From GYS-P2D sp964414425 (lineage in GTDB: Bacteria; Bacteroidota; Bacteroidia; Chitinophagales; Saprospiraceae): a DNA stretch of 64,000 bases. Below, one piece after another: positions 25,475-34,339 of this stretch. The DNA lies in assembly GCA_964414425.1 (NCBI GenBank), contig CAYPWL010000007.1, forward strand, positions 1 to 64,000. Direction: 5' to 3'. Numbering within the stretch: position 1 is the stretch's first letter; the number at the start of each line of letters is the position of its first letter. The notes beneath the pieces were generated by a model. The model did not search any database. It worked only from the letters and a program-made list of their open reading frames with translations, and was not told where the DNA came from. A program made the translations under genes and the position numbers.

Positions 25475-26872
25475 ATGCGAAGAGAACAAATATTCACACC
25501 CTTAATATTAGCATTGGTTGCAGCCATTGGAATGATATTGGGCTATAAGATGCATGAGGCTAATTCAGCAGATTTAGTCCAACAGTACACAGATGATGAG
25601 TTAAGTTCAGTAGAAGAGTCCCTTCGTCTGATCAGGGCTAACTATTACGGAGATATCGATACTGCCAGCTATGTCAATAACATTTTGAGCAAAGCTGTTG
25701 AGACCTTAGATCCTTACAGTTCTTATGTTCCACCACAGGGTCTTGCGGGTTTTCATCATGCGATCTCCAATAAGTATGTCGGATATGGTTTTGATTTTAT
25801 TACATATCGTGATTCTTTGGTAGTTACGGAGGTCGTTGTAGGTAGTCCAGCTGAAGGAGCAGGCCTTAATAGGGGAGACGTGATAGTGGGCCTCAATGGC
25901 AATCAACTTACAGATCCCTCTGAAATAGTAGATGGATTATTTCAATCAGAAAGTACTTCGTTGATGCTATACCGCCCATCCGAAAACAAGACGAAGACTG
26001 TCTCAATGAATAAAGGGCCAGTTGAAACTTCAGCAGTCCAAGCCAAGCTTATTGATCAAGGAAGGATAGGATACCTAAAAATCAAGCGATTTACTGATGA
26101 TGTCTTTTTGGATTTTATGGAGCAATTCGATTACTACAAATCTCACGGACTTGAGTTTAAGGATGTCATCATCGATCTGCGAGATAACCCAGGAGGTTTA
26201 CTCGATGAAACGGTTAAAATTTTAAATCAGATCATCCGTGAACCTAATCAGACGATCGTGTCTACTATCAATAATAAAGGCAAGCAGAAAGATTATAAAT
26301 CCAATGGACGAAGTTTCCTGAAGATTGAGAATGTCGTTGTGCTCATTAATGAACATTCAGCCTCGGCGAGTGAGATAATGGCTGGAAGTTTACAAGACTT
26401 AGGGGTGGCAACTATAGTAGGAACTAACTCATACGGTAAAGGTAAAATACAGCAGCATTTTTCTGTTGATAACGGAGGATCGCTTAATCTCACGATCGGT
26501 GAGTATCTATTACCATCGGGACGCAGGATTATATCTGACACATCAGATATTGCGGGCAGAGGTGTTGTCCCAGATGTTGCTATCACAAATATTTGTGATA
26601 GCAGTGAAGATCAACGAATGTTGGATCAATATAGCTATCTGATCGAGAGAAGAAAGCTCGATGCGGATGTGCTGACCGCCACAGAAATCAGTCAGTTGAT
26701 CGCTGATTATAGCCTCCAAGATGAGACCCTGAACGCTGAATGTACAACGGACAGAACAAGAAAATTAGCAGCGTTACTCTGGCATGAGTACCAATCTGAA
26801 CTGGACTTAAATGAGGACCTTATTCAGTATGACCATGCACTTAGTCAAGCGATTAAGATCCTATCTGAATAG
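25475..26872 (+). CDS. ctpA: S41 family C-terminal processing peptidase (CtpA)
   Basis: A 465-aa envelope serine protease. One N-terminal membrane segment (about 8-23) anchors it. A PDZ domain spans about 95-180 (S-P-A-E-G-A-G-L-N-R-G-D-V-I). The catalytic dyad is Ser297 in H-S-A-S-A-S-E and Lys322 in S-Y-G-K-G, 25 residues apart as in other family members. It cuts near the C-termini of periplasmic proteins. The end converges on tsaC with 8 bases between. Confidence 0.9.
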   Translation: MRREQIFTPLILALVAAIGMILGYKMHEANSADLVQQYTDDELSSVEESLRLIRANYYGDIDTASYVNNILSKAVETLDPYSSYVPPQGLAGFHHAISNKYVGYGFDFITYRDSLVVTEVVVGSPAEGAGLNRGDVIVGLNGNQLTDPSEIVDGLFQSESTSLMLYRPSENKTKTVSMNKGPVETSAVQAKLIDQGRIGYLKIKRFTDDVFLDFMEQFDYYKSHGLEFKDVIIDLRDNPGGLLDETVKILNQIIREPNQTIVSTINNKGKQKDYKSNGRSFLKIENVVVLINEHSASASEIMAGSLQDLGVATIVGTNSYGKGKIQQHFSVDNGGSLNLTIGEYLLPSGRRIISDTSDIAGRGVVPDVAITNICDSSEDQRMLDQYSYLIERRKLDADVLTATEISQLIADYSLQDETLNAECTTDRTRKLAALLWHEYQSELDLNEDLIQYDHALSQAIKILSE

Positions 26873-26880
26873 TCTTATCC

Positions 26881-27459
26881 TTACTTCCTTAGAAATTCTA
26901 AGTCACCCTTATGATTGTACCGCGCTATGATAGATGGCATGCCGATCATATCCATTGACTTCAGGTCTACAATGTGATCGACTTCATTTTTTATGTGATC
27001 GGAGACATCCTCGTAGGATTTCGGTAGCTCTTTTGATCCTACTTTCGATGCCGATGTTGAAATAATCGCCTGGCCCAATCCATAGATCAAGCGCTTAGAA
27101 AACTCGTCTTTGACCACTCGTATGGCTATTGTTTTCTCCTCACTTACCAGATGCTCTTGAATGTCTGGATGAGCATCATATATAACACTTAAGGGCTTTT
27201 CATGGTATAGGAGGAGTGTTTCGATACGGGGATGGATTGACATGGCATAATCTTTAAGCATATCAATACTATTGACTGCCAAGACCATTTTGCCTTGAGC
27301 TTTATCTTTTCTGATTTTTTTCAGTCTTTCGATCGCAGCACCATTGGTGATATCACAGGTAAGTCCCCACAAGGTATCTGTCGGAAACAGTATGACATGC
27401 CCTTTTTTTATCGAGTTTAACGCTTTCTCGACCTCCTCATCAATGCGTTCAGACGACAT
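26881..27459 (-). CDS. tsaC: threonylcarbamoyl-AMP synthase (TsaC/YrdC/Sua5 family)
   Basis: A 192-aa enzyme that makes threonylcarbamoyl-AMP from threonine, bicarbonate and ATP, the donor for the t6A modification at position 37 of ANN-decoding tRNAs. H-V-I-L-F-P-T-D-T-L-W-G-L-T-C-D (about 20-35) and the K-P-L-S-V-I-Y-D segment (about 89-96) are typical. The length fits the short TsaC form without the Sua5 extension. It is divergent from the PKD-protein gene. Confidence 0.9.
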   Translation of the reverse strand: MSSERIDEEVEKALNSIKKGHVILFPTDTLWGLTCDITNGAAIERLKKIRKDKAQGKMVLAVNSIDMLKDYAMSIHPRIETLLLYHEKPLSVIYDAHPDIQEHLVSEEKTIAIRVVKDEFSKRLIYGLGQAIISTSASKVGSKELPKSYEDVSDHIKNEVDHIVDLKSMDMIGMPSIIARYNHKGDLEFLRK

Positions 27460-27493
27460 TTTTTATAATTTAATACTATATAGGACTCATCAA

Positions 27494-27513
27494 AACGTTA
27501 TTTTAAACGTTAA
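27494..27513. repeat. paired AACGTTA words between divergent genes
   Basis: AACGTTA (27494-27500) and AACGTTAA (27506-27513) lie 12 bases apart in the gap between tsaC and the PKD-protein gene. They may be paired binding sites. No other feature is visible in 27460-27543. Confidence 0.3.
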
Positions 27514-27543
27514 GCTATCCATAAGCACCATTTACCCAGTATC

Positions 27544-29889
27544 ATGGAAAATTCCGTCAAAAATGTGATTTTTTTTAAATATATCATGCCGATACTCATA
27601 TGTATTGGTTTTGGATCAGAACTCAGTGCCAAGCATATTATTGGCGGAGATGTATTTTATGAGTGTGTAAATCGTGATACCGTCAATAATACAATAACCC
27701 TCCATGTCGAGTTTCAGATGTTTAGAGATAATCGATGTGTTACGAGAGGTGAGGATTGTGCATTTTTTGATGGAGATCCGAGAGATCCCAATATGTCAAG
27801 GGGTGCTCAATTTGGGGTATATCGTTTCATAGGTAATAGATGGGTGTTCGTCGATGTGACAGATTTTTTGATACCGATTATAATTGAAAAAGTGCCGCCT
27901 AACGAACCGCCATGTCTCTTGACTCCGCCTGCCGCTGATGTCGAGCGTGGTACTTATGAGTTTGATATAACACTCGACATAATTGATGAGAATTATCTCA
28001 TAGCTTATCAGAGATGTTGTCGAAGTGAGGGAATAACTAATCTCATAAATCCTGGAAACTTTGGCGCTGTCTTTTCAGTGGAGCTCACGCCGGCAGCATT
28101 ACGGTCCTGTAACAATAGTCCGGTGTTCAATGAGTTTCCTCCACTCGTTACCTGTGCAGGTTTCGAATTAATATATGATCACAGTGCAAGTGACATTGAA
28201 GGTGATTCAATCACTTATGGTTTCTGTACACCGTTGTCTTCTGGTGGAACCAATGGGCGAGCCCAGAGAAATCAATGTAACGAGAGTCCTGTTCCAGAAC
28301 CCACGGCTTGTACTCCCGATGGATTTAGGGAAGTGTCTTTCTTGTTTCCGACTTTTTCGGAGCAAGCACCTATGGGCGGTAATCCTGTAGTTACGATAGA
28401 TCCTGTAACCGGTATTGTCTCAGGGGTGCCAGAGATAGTAGGGGAGCACGTACTGGTCGTTTGTGCTAATGAGTTTCGAGATGGTGTGCTCTTGTCAAGG
28501 ATTCGAAGAGATTTCCAGTTTATTGTTACCAACTGTGAGACAGCTGTTAACGCGGCCATAACCAGTGATCAGACCGATGGATTGAATTTTAATGTCATCA
28601 GTTGTGGAGATTTTGACGTTCAGTTCCAAAATGTGAGTACACGAGAAGAAGATATAATCGTCAATGCTTGGGAGTTTGATTTTGGGAATAATAATATAGT
28701 CACATCAGAACAGCGTAATCCATTGATCACATTTCCTTCCTTTGGAACTTTTGATGGTATGTTGACCCTCAATCCAGGTATACCCAATTGTACAGATAGT
28801 GCATTTATTACGGTACAAGTACTACCTGGATTAGATGCTCAATTTGAAGCGACATTTGATACATGCAATGCAGGTCCCGTTCTCTTTAATGATATGAGTC
28901 TGACAGATGACGTCAACTTTATAACTAACTGGTCATGGGACTATGATGATGGTAATTCAATTTCTGGTTTAGACAGAAATCCTCTCCATACCTATCGCGC
29001 TCCAGGCACCTTTGATATTGCTTTGACCATAACAGACAATAATGGGTGTCAAGATGAGCTCATACAGGAGTTAGTTTATGCCCCAGCTCCTAATACTATC
29101 ATAGTTGAACCCTCTCGATTTATTGGTTGTGCACCGGCTGAGATCTTCTTTAATAATCTAAGTTTTCCAATAGACGAAACATTCGATATTGTTTGGGATT
29201 TTGGTGACGGCAGTGATGGTGATAATATATTTGATTTGAGTCCTGTGCACCTTTATGAAGATCCAGGAATATTCACAGTCAGTGTTGATATAGTTTCTCC
29301 ATTAGGATGCTTCGCAACAAGGACATTCCCAAATCTTATCAATATACAAGCAGGTCCGGAGGCAGATTTTGGGACTTCTCCAGATTCTGAGTCTATTAGC
29401 ATTAACAATAATACAGTCTCCTTCATAAATCAGACTTTCGGAGGTGTAGAGTTCTTCTGGGACTTTGGAGATGGCGGTATTAGTTTTGAGGAGAGTCCTC
29501 AGCACACGTTCCAGGATACTGGTATGTTTAATGTGATGCTCTTAGCTACGAGCAGTAATGGTTGTACTGATACAGTAACACAATTGATTGATGTAGTACC
29601 CGTAGCCGAATTGCAGTTTCCCAATGCATTTACTCCTAATGGTGATGGAGCCAATGATTTCTTTAGAGGTAAGGGTTCGACAGCCTTGATCAATGATTAC
29701 GAGATATTTATATTTGATAGATTTGGCAAGATTGTTTTTAATTCTGAGGATTCTACGGAAGGGTGGAATGGTCAACTCAATAACTCTGGTGCAGATCTAC
29801 CTCCTGGGGTATATATGTTCAGGGCTACATGGCGTGAACCACGAGGAGATGAAGATTTTGCAGAAGGTGCAGCGACATTGGTTAGATAA
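27544..29889 (+). CDS. PKD-domain surface protein with type B T9SS signal
   Basis: A 781-aa exported protein. A signal peptide ends near residue 29 (S-A-K-H). The N-terminal ~320 residues form a conserved module with H-I-I-G-G-D-V, A-Y-Q-R-C-C-R and I-D-P-V-T-G-I-V-S-G-V-P; the same module opens the giant protein at 60223. At least four PKD-like domains follow, seen as W-D-Y-D-D-G-N, W-D-F-G-D-G-S and W-D-F-G-D-G-G. The C-terminal ~90 residues (F-P-N-A-F-T-P-N-G-D-G-A-N-D ... G-V-Y-M-F-R-A) are the gliding-motility-associated type B T9SS signal. It is probably an adhesin or surface-layer component; the ligand is unknown. Confidence 0.87.
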   Translation: MENSVKNVIFFKYIMPILICIGFGSELSAKHIIGGDVFYECVNRDTVNNTITLHVEFQMFRDNRCVTRGEDCAFFDGDPRDPNMSRGAQFGVYRFIGNRWVFVDVTDFLIPIIIEKVPPNEPPCLLTPPAADVERGTYEFDITLDIIDENYLIAYQRCCRSEGITNLINPGNFGAVFSVELTPAALRSCNNSPVFNEFPPLVTCAGFELIYDHSASDIEGDSITYGFCTPLSSGGTNGRAQRNQCNESPVPEPTACTPDGFREVSFLFPTFSEQAPMGGNPVVTIDPVTGIVSGVPEIVGEHVLVVCANEFRDGVLLSRIRRDFQFIVTNCETAVNAAITSDQTDGLNFNVISCGDFDVQFQNVSTREEDIIVNAWEFDFGNNNIVTSEQRNPLITFPSFGTFDGMLTLNPGIPNCTDSAFITVQVLPGLDAQFEATFDTCNAGPVLFNDMSLTDDVNFITNWSWDYDDGNSISGLDRNPLHTYRAPGTFDIALTITDNNGCQDELIQELVYAPAPNTIIVEPSRFIGCAPAEIFFNNLSFPIDETFDIVWDFGDGSDGDNIFDLSPVHLYEDPGIFTVSVDIVSPLGCFATRTFPNLINIQAGPEADFGTSPDSESISINNNTVSFINQTFGGVEFFWDFGDGGISFEESPQHTFQDTGMFNVMLLATSSNGCTDTVTQLIDVVPVAELQFPNAFTPNGDGANDFFRGKGSTALINDYEIFIFDRFGKIVFNSEDSTEGWNGQLNNSGADLPPGVYMFRATWREPRGDEDFAEGAATLVR

Positions 29890-29915
29890 TTACGGATTTT
29901 AAATAAAATAATATT

Positions 29916-29923
29916 TACATTTG
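29916..29923 (+). promoter_or_regulatory. putative -7 element of rplS
   Basis: TACATTTG fits TAnnTTTG, 23 bases upstream of the rplS ATG. The 13-base string ACATTTGCGGTCA that includes it recurs upstream of nrdB (48941-48953). No clear -33 element is visible. Confidence 0.5.
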
Positions 29924-29946
29924 CGGTCATTTTAAAATCTGACGTT

Positions 29947-30303
29947 ATGGATGCAGTTAAGTTAGTCGAGCAAAAGTTGGTTACAGCTAATGAGTTTGTT
30001 GAGTTTTCACCTGGAGACAATATCTCAATTAGTTATAAGATCGTTGAGGGAGCCAAAGAGAGAATTCAGATTTTCAAAGGTGACGTCATCAAGATGAGAG
30101 GTGAAGGAGCCACAAAAATGTTTACTGTACGTAAGATGTCAGGCAGTTATGGCGTAGAAAGAATCTTCCCCTATCACTCGCCGAGCATAGTAGAAGTAAA
30201 GGTGAACAAAAGAGGTAAGGTGCGTAGAGCCAAGCTATATTACCTAAGAGAACTCGTAGGTAAGAAAGCTAAAATCAAAGAGAAAAAGCAAGGCGCTAAA
30301 TAA
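29947..30303 (+). CDS. rplS: 50S ribosomal protein L19
   Basis: A 118-aa ribosomal protein at the subunit interface. F-S-P-G-D-N-I-S-I-S-Y-K-I-V-E-G, R-I-Q-I-F-K-G-D-V-I and the C-terminal G-K-V-R-R-A-K-L-Y-Y-L-R-E-L-V-G-K are typical. It is one base away from the following lipoprotein gene and 543 bases upstream of rpsP. The usual trmD and rimM partners are absent here. Confidence 0.97.
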   Translation: MDAVKLVEQKLVTANEFVEFSPGDNISISYKIVEGAKERIQIFKGDVIKMRGEGATKMFTVRKMSGSYGVERIFPYHSPSIVEVKVNKRGKVRRAKLYYLRELVGKKAKIKEKKQGAK

Positions 30304-30304
30304 T

Positions 30305-30739
30305 ATGGCCTCAGCTAATAGGGTAGACATACCTCATTGGAAATTCCCTATTTCAATATTTTCATTCAACGTATTGTATATCACAGCAGGACTTGTTGTA
30401 TTGCTCTGCACGGCTTGTATTGATAATAAAGCGAATGATGTCGATATTAAAGGGTACTGGGAGATCGCTGAGGCCTTCAGAAATGAAAAACCTACGTTGA
30501 CTCTCGAGAACGCTTTTATCCACATCAAGACCGACAGCACATTGGTGACTAACTTGCTCCGGAAAGAAATCGAATCAGATTATACCAGAGAAAATAGTAA
30601 GATCAGTCAATTGTCGCCTGAGTTAATCGAATACCAGATCCTCAGACTTACCAATGATTCCTTAGAGCTGCACACTGAGATACGTGGATATGACTTTAAT
30701 TTCATCCTGTTGAAGAAAGACTCAATAACAGCTGAATAA
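30305..30739 (+). CDS. hypothetical small lipoprotein downstream of rplS
   Basis: A 144-aa protein of unknown function. A hydrophobic segment ends in L-L-C-T-A-C with Cys38 as the likely lipidation site. The 37-residue leader is long, so initiation at the TTG at 30374 is possible. The rest is soluble and of mixed strand and helix, without a domain I know; G-Y-W-E-I-A-E near the start recalls lipocalin-like Bacteroidota lipoproteins, weakly. It begins one base after rplS, so the two are probably translated from one mRNA. Confidence 0.6.
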   Translation: MASANRVDIPHWKFPISIFSFNVLYITAGLVVLLCTACIDNKANDVDIKGYWEIAEAFRNEKPTLTLENAFIHIKTDSTLVTNLLRKEIESDYTRENSKISQLSPELIEYQILRLTNDSLELHTEIRGYDFNFILLKKDSITAE

Positions 30740-30767
30740 CAGATCAGCATAGATCTAAAATATTCGT

Positions 30768-30775
30768 TAATTTTG
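30768..30775 (+). promoter_or_regulatory. putative -7 element of rpsP
   Basis: TAATTTTG fits TAnnTTTG and lies 71 bases before the rpsP ATG. The leader has a weak CCCTC/GAGGG pairing (about 30792-30817). No -33 element is clear. Confidence 0.35.
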
Positions 30776-30846
30776 AAACACTTTTAATCCCTCGGCCTAT
30801 TGATTAGCAAAGGAGGGTATGGTTTAACCAATTAAATTATAAACAA

Positions 30847-31335
30847 ATGCCTGTAAAGATTAGATTGGCCCGTAGAGGTCGACGCAAACAACCTTATTAC
30901 CATATCATCGTTGCCGATGCTCGTGCACCAAGAGATGGTAAGTTTATCGAAAAAATCGGTAGCTATAATCCGATGACTAAGCCAGCAACTATCGAACTCG
31001 ATAGAGAGAAGGCGTTTGACTGGCTAAATAAAGGAGCTCAGCCTACTGATACCGCAAGAGCGATTTTGAGATTCAAAGGTGTAATGTACAAGAAGCATCT
31101 CCAAAGAGGTGTAACTAAAGGTGCACTAACTCAGGAGCAAGCAGATGCCAAGTATCAAGAATTTGTAGATACTAAAGAAGCTAAAGTAGCTGAAAGATTC
31201 GAGGCTACAAGACTCGAGAAAGAAGCCTTCCACAAAATGGTCTTTGGTTCTCCTAAAAAGAAAGCGGTAGAGCATACTGCGGATGAAGGAGCACTTGCAG
31301 AGTTCCAAGAAGGAGCCTCTTCAGAAGAGGAATAA
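30847..31335 (+). CDS. rpsP: 30S ribosomal protein S16
   Basis: A 162-aa ribosomal protein. The first ~85 residues are the conserved core (M-P-V-K-I-R-L-A-R-R-G-R-R-K-Q-P-Y-Y-H-I-I-V-A-D, then G-S-Y-N-P). The remaining charged, acidic tail is longer than in E. coli S16 (82 aa), a common extension in Bacteroidota. A terminator follows, so it is probably monocistronic, unlike the usual rpsP-rimM-trmD-rplS order. Confidence 0.96.
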   Translation: MPVKIRLARRGRRKQPYYHIIVADARAPRDGKFIEKIGSYNPMTKPATIELDREKAFDWLNKGAQPTDTARAILRFKGVMYKKHLQRGVTKGALTQEQADAKYQEFVDTKEAKVAERFEATRLEKEAFHKMVFGSPKKKAVEHTADEGALAEFQEGASSEEE

Positions 31336-31345
31336 AGAAGAATCT

Positions 31346-31379
31346 ATAGGACTGGCTGTATAGTCAGTCCTATTATTTA
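31346..31379 (+). terminator. rho-independent terminator of rpsP
   Basis: ATAGGACTG (31346-31354) pairs with CAGTCCTAT (31365-31373), extended inward by CT/AG after one mismatch, and runs into a T-rich tail. It begins 11 bases after the stop. Confidence 0.75.
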
Positions 31380-31411
31380 TTGCATCTGTCCCAGGACTAC
31401 AAAGAAACGTC

Positions 31412-32797
31412 ATGATCGATTTAGAGAAAAAATATATTGACAAGCTCAAGAGTATAGAGTCTGAAATACAGAACTCAGAATTATTAACTCAATATTTAGA
31501 TGAGGAGGACGAGCAATTCTATACTCAACTAAAAGAAGCTTTTGAACCTCAGATCGATGAACTTCACAATGAAGTTGCTCAGAATGATCCACTACAACTG
31601 GTATCACTGGAGGAACATATCTGTGATCCGATGTTAGAAGGATTGTTCTTGCCACGTGTGTTGGGTTATGCTGTGCTTAGAGGAGCACTCAATGATCAGT
31701 TTAAGTACATCAGACCGCAAGAGCACTTTAAGATGATCTTGCTGGCAATCTGTAATTCATCAAATTTTGAGTTGCTCAGCCAGAGAATAGGACAAACGGT
31801 AGAAATTGGCTTCGCCTTATCGAGCGATATTTGGATCACTAATCTGATAGCTGAGATTTCTAATAAAAACGTGAAGACGTTCCTTCATGATTTGAAACTT
31901 GTCAAGTACAGGGATATCAGAAGCCGCCATTTGGGCTATCAACGATATAGCAGACAGTTTATCAAATTCAATTACCTAACTGCTGAAAAACCAACATCTT
32001 CAGCACTATTGAAGATAGATATTCAGTCTATACTGAACTTCCTTAACTATAGAGCATCGCTTGGAAGTGATCCTGGCAAGAGTGTCTATGACTATTTATC
32101 TGAAATCTTGTCTGATGCTTCATTAGGTAATCATGAAGAGCACCTTGAGGTGATTGTATTGATTGCATCATATTTTGATCTTGAAGAAAAAGAGAAAGCC
32201 CTCGCTGCTGAGCGTTTGAGCGCTTATGTCGATTTAGGTGAAGAGGAGGAAATGTTATTTGCGGCGGTCAAGAAAATGCAGACAGGACAGTTGGGCTTAA
32301 AAGAGGCTGACTATAGACGTTTAGGAGAAATTGTAGGTCGTACAAGCTCGACTGAACTCAAAGATTTCTTAGGTTGCGTAACTCAGATAGATGGTATAGG
32401 ATATATCAATTCTGAGGCGATAGAAATCACTCGTAATTATTATAATAAGAACAAGGGCCTCTCCAAGCAGAATCAATGCATGAGGAATAATATAGGCTAT
32501 AAGTTTAAGAGATTTATTGCTGCGTTAAGTCCTCAGGATTTTCAAGAATATTTTGAACTCAACAAGACCTTTACGGTCTACATGAATATCTTCTCTAATG
32601 AGAAGTTTAATCAAGGAATCAAGGAGATCTGCATGAAGTATGTCCGTACACTTTTACGGACTTATACCGAAAAGCGTAGTAAGGATTATCAAGACATCAA
32701 GAAATTTGTTCAAGCAACATTTGTGAATCTTGGTTTTCTTAATGAGAAGCAAATCAAGGAGCTTTTCAAAACAAAAAGAGTAAAGGCTGCTAGATAG
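31412..32797 (+). CDS. hypothetical helical protein, 461 aa
   Basis: I do not recognise this protein. It has no signal peptide or membrane segment and looks almost entirely helical, rich in Glu, Leu and Lys. It may be a helical-repeat scaffold. The N-terminal ~60 residues are acidic and coiled-coil-like. The C-terminal ~40 residues are basic (K-T-K-R-V-K-A-A-R at the end), which could contact nucleic acid. It lies between the rpsP terminator and the EI24 gene and has no obvious partner. The composition resembles its neighbours, so it is probably native rather than acquired. Confidence 0.6.
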   Translation: MIDLEKKYIDKLKSIESEIQNSELLTQYLDEEDEQFYTQLKEAFEPQIDELHNEVAQNDPLQLVSLEEHICDPMLEGLFLPRVLGYAVLRGALNDQFKYIRPQEHFKMILLAICNSSNFELLSQRIGQTVEIGFALSSDIWITNLIAEISNKNVKTFLHDLKLVKYRDIRSRHLGYQRYSRQFIKFNYLTAEKPTSSALLKIDIQSILNFLNYRASLGSDPGKSVYDYLSEILSDASLGNHEEHLEVIVLIASYFDLEEKEKALAAERLSAYVDLGEEEEMLFAAVKKMQTGQLGLKEADYRRLGEIVGRTSSTELKDFLGCVTQIDGIGYINSEAIEITRNYYNKNKGLSKQNQCMRNNIGYKFKRFIAALSPQDFQEYFELNKTFTVYMNIFSNEKFNQGIKEICMKYVRTLLRTYTEKRSKDYQDIKKFVQATFVNLGFLNEKQIKELFKTKRVKAAR

Positions 32798-32798
32798 C

Positions 32799-32821
32799 CC
32801 TTTTAGTCAGCGGACTAAAGG
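32799..32821 (+). terminator. hairpin after the 461-aa gene
   Basis: CCTTTTAGTC (32799-32808) pairs with GACTAAAGG (32813-32821) with one bulged T, starting at the stop codon region. There is no T-tract, so it is only a possible terminator. Confidence 0.4.
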
Positions 32822-32901
32822 TCTTAGTCTAAATTGTTAAGACTACTTCAGTTATCTATACGTACTTGTGGATATAAATTATTCATAAGATATTCATTGT
32901 T

Positions 32902-33624
32902 GTGACTCGAGGACTCTACCACTATACTAAGTCATTCGCCTATATCAGAGCTATTAGGGGCATGCGCTATTTCTTTTATTCAGGGATGATAGGATTAACG
33001 CTCTTTGCTATCATGTTTTTGATTGTTAAGTATACGTATAATGCCGTTTCAGATTTTGCACTGAGTATATTTTCAATAGAGAATAGTATAGTGAATACCA
33101 TTGCCGACTTCTTATCGGGAGCGTTACTTTCATTGTTCTTTCTGATCATCTTCAAGCATCTCATTCTAATTTTTACCGCTCCATTAATGAGCCGACTGTC
33201 TAAAGAAATAGAGTCTCACTATTGTAATGCCAATCATGCAGAGGGTAATATACTCACAGATCTCTTGAGGGGGATACGTATTGCATTGCGTAATATTCTG
33301 CGCGAATTACTCTTAACTGCGCTTGTACTACTCCTTGCGTTAATCCCGGTATTTGGTTGGATTAGCTCTCCATTTTTACTATTGATTCAAGGATATTATG
33401 CGGGATTTGGAAATTATGATCTATGGGCAGAACGCCACTTTACCTACAAGGGCACAGTAGATTATATGAAGGACCACAAACTTATGCTGACCGTTAATGG
33501 GAGTGTTTTTCTATTATTATTAGCAATACCCATTTTAGGTCCGATCATTGCGCCACCACTGGCGACAGCAGCGGCTACTATGCACGCTATGGAGCTTAGG
33601 ATGCCTGAGTTGGATACGGTGTAG
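32902..33624 (+). CDS. EI24-domain (CysZ-like) membrane protein
   Basis: A 240-aa inner-membrane protein starting at a GTG. Several long hydrophobic segments and the L-L-R-G-I-R-I-A-L-R-N-I-L-R-E-L (about 114-129) and G-Y-Y-A-G-F-G-N-Y-D pattern fit the EI24/CysZ family. CysZ imports sulfate in E. coli, but Bacteroidota members are not characterised, so substrate is open. It converges on the response regulator gene with 7 bases between. Confidence 0.72.
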   Translation: MTRGLYHYTKSFAYIRAIRGMRYFFYSGMIGLTLFAIMFLIVKYTYNAVSDFALSIFSIENSIVNTIADFLSGALLSLFFLIIFKHLILIFTAPLMSRLSKEIESHYCNANHAEGNILTDLLRGIRIALRNILRELLLTALVLLLALIPVFGWISSPFLLLIQGYYAGFGNYDLWAERHFTYKGTVDYMKDHKLMLTVNGSVFLLLLAIPILGPIIAPPLATAAATMHAMELRMPELDTV

Positions 33625-33631
33625 GATATGG

Positions 33632-34339
33632 CTATACAATGGTTGTGATCATGTATCCAACTCCTCTGATCGTCTTTAGGTCTATTTCTTTTTGAGGGTC
33701 TTTCTGGATAAACTTCCTGAGGTTGGAGACGTAATTATCGATGGTTCTCGGATTACTGTTATGATCTACTCCCCACAGATGTATGATTAAGTCTTCTCTC
33801 CGTACGGCGGTGTTTTTATGAGTCAGCAAGTAGTCCAATAATTCTGCTTCCTTAACACTCAAGTATAAGATTTCTCCATCTAACTCTAATGTATAGTTAT
33901 GCTTGTTGTATTGAATAGAGCCCATTGATATACTTTGAGCGACTTCGACAGTGCTGCTGCGAGTCTGATACAGCTTTATCAGCTTGTTAACCTTGAGGAG
34001 GAGTTCCTCGAGATTAAATGGTTTAGGTATGTAGTCGTCAGCACCAGACTTGAGTCCTTTAATTCTATCAGATGATTGCCCTAAGGCGCTCATCATGAGA
34101 ATTGGCATGTTAGGGTGTTTATCTTTCAATCGCTGACACAGCTCAATGCCACTGGTGTCTGGAAGCATCACATCAAGCAGAACGAGTGTAGGCTTTTGTC
34201 TGATCACTTGACTCCACCCCGCAGATGCAGTTTCTGCTGTGTATGTTTCATATGACTCTAACTGCAGATTTACTTCGAGCAAATGTGCTATATGAGGTTC
34301 ATCTTCTACTATGAGTATATATGGATCATCCATTGGCAC
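33632..34339 (-). CDS. OmpR-family response regulator
   Basis: A 235-aa two-component regulator. The receiver domain (about 5-120) has acidic V-E-D-E at 11-14, phospho-acceptor Asp56 in L-L-D-V-M-L-P, and Lys near 106 in I-P-K-P-F-N-L. The C-terminal winged-helix DNA-binding domain (about 140-232) ends in T-I-R-G-V-G-Y. It overlaps the histidine kinase gene by 14 bases and is the likely partner of that kinase. Confidence 0.93.
   Translation of the reverse strand: MPMDDPYILIVEDEPHIAHLLEVNLQLESYETYTAETASAGWSQVIRQKPTLVLLDVMLPDTSGIELCQRLKDKHPNMPILMMSALGQSSDRIKGLKSGADDYIPKPFNLEELLLKVNKLIKLYQTRSSTVEVAQSISMGSIQYNKHNYTLELDGEILYLSVKEAELLDYLLTHKNTAVRREDLIIHLWGVDHNSNPRTIDNYVSNLRKFIQKDPQKEIDLKTIRGVGYMITTIV

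Noticed and set aside
30514..30522. Perfect DnaA box TTATCCACA
   Set aside because: It is inside the coding sequence of the lipoprotein after rplS and isolated; one such match is expected by chance.
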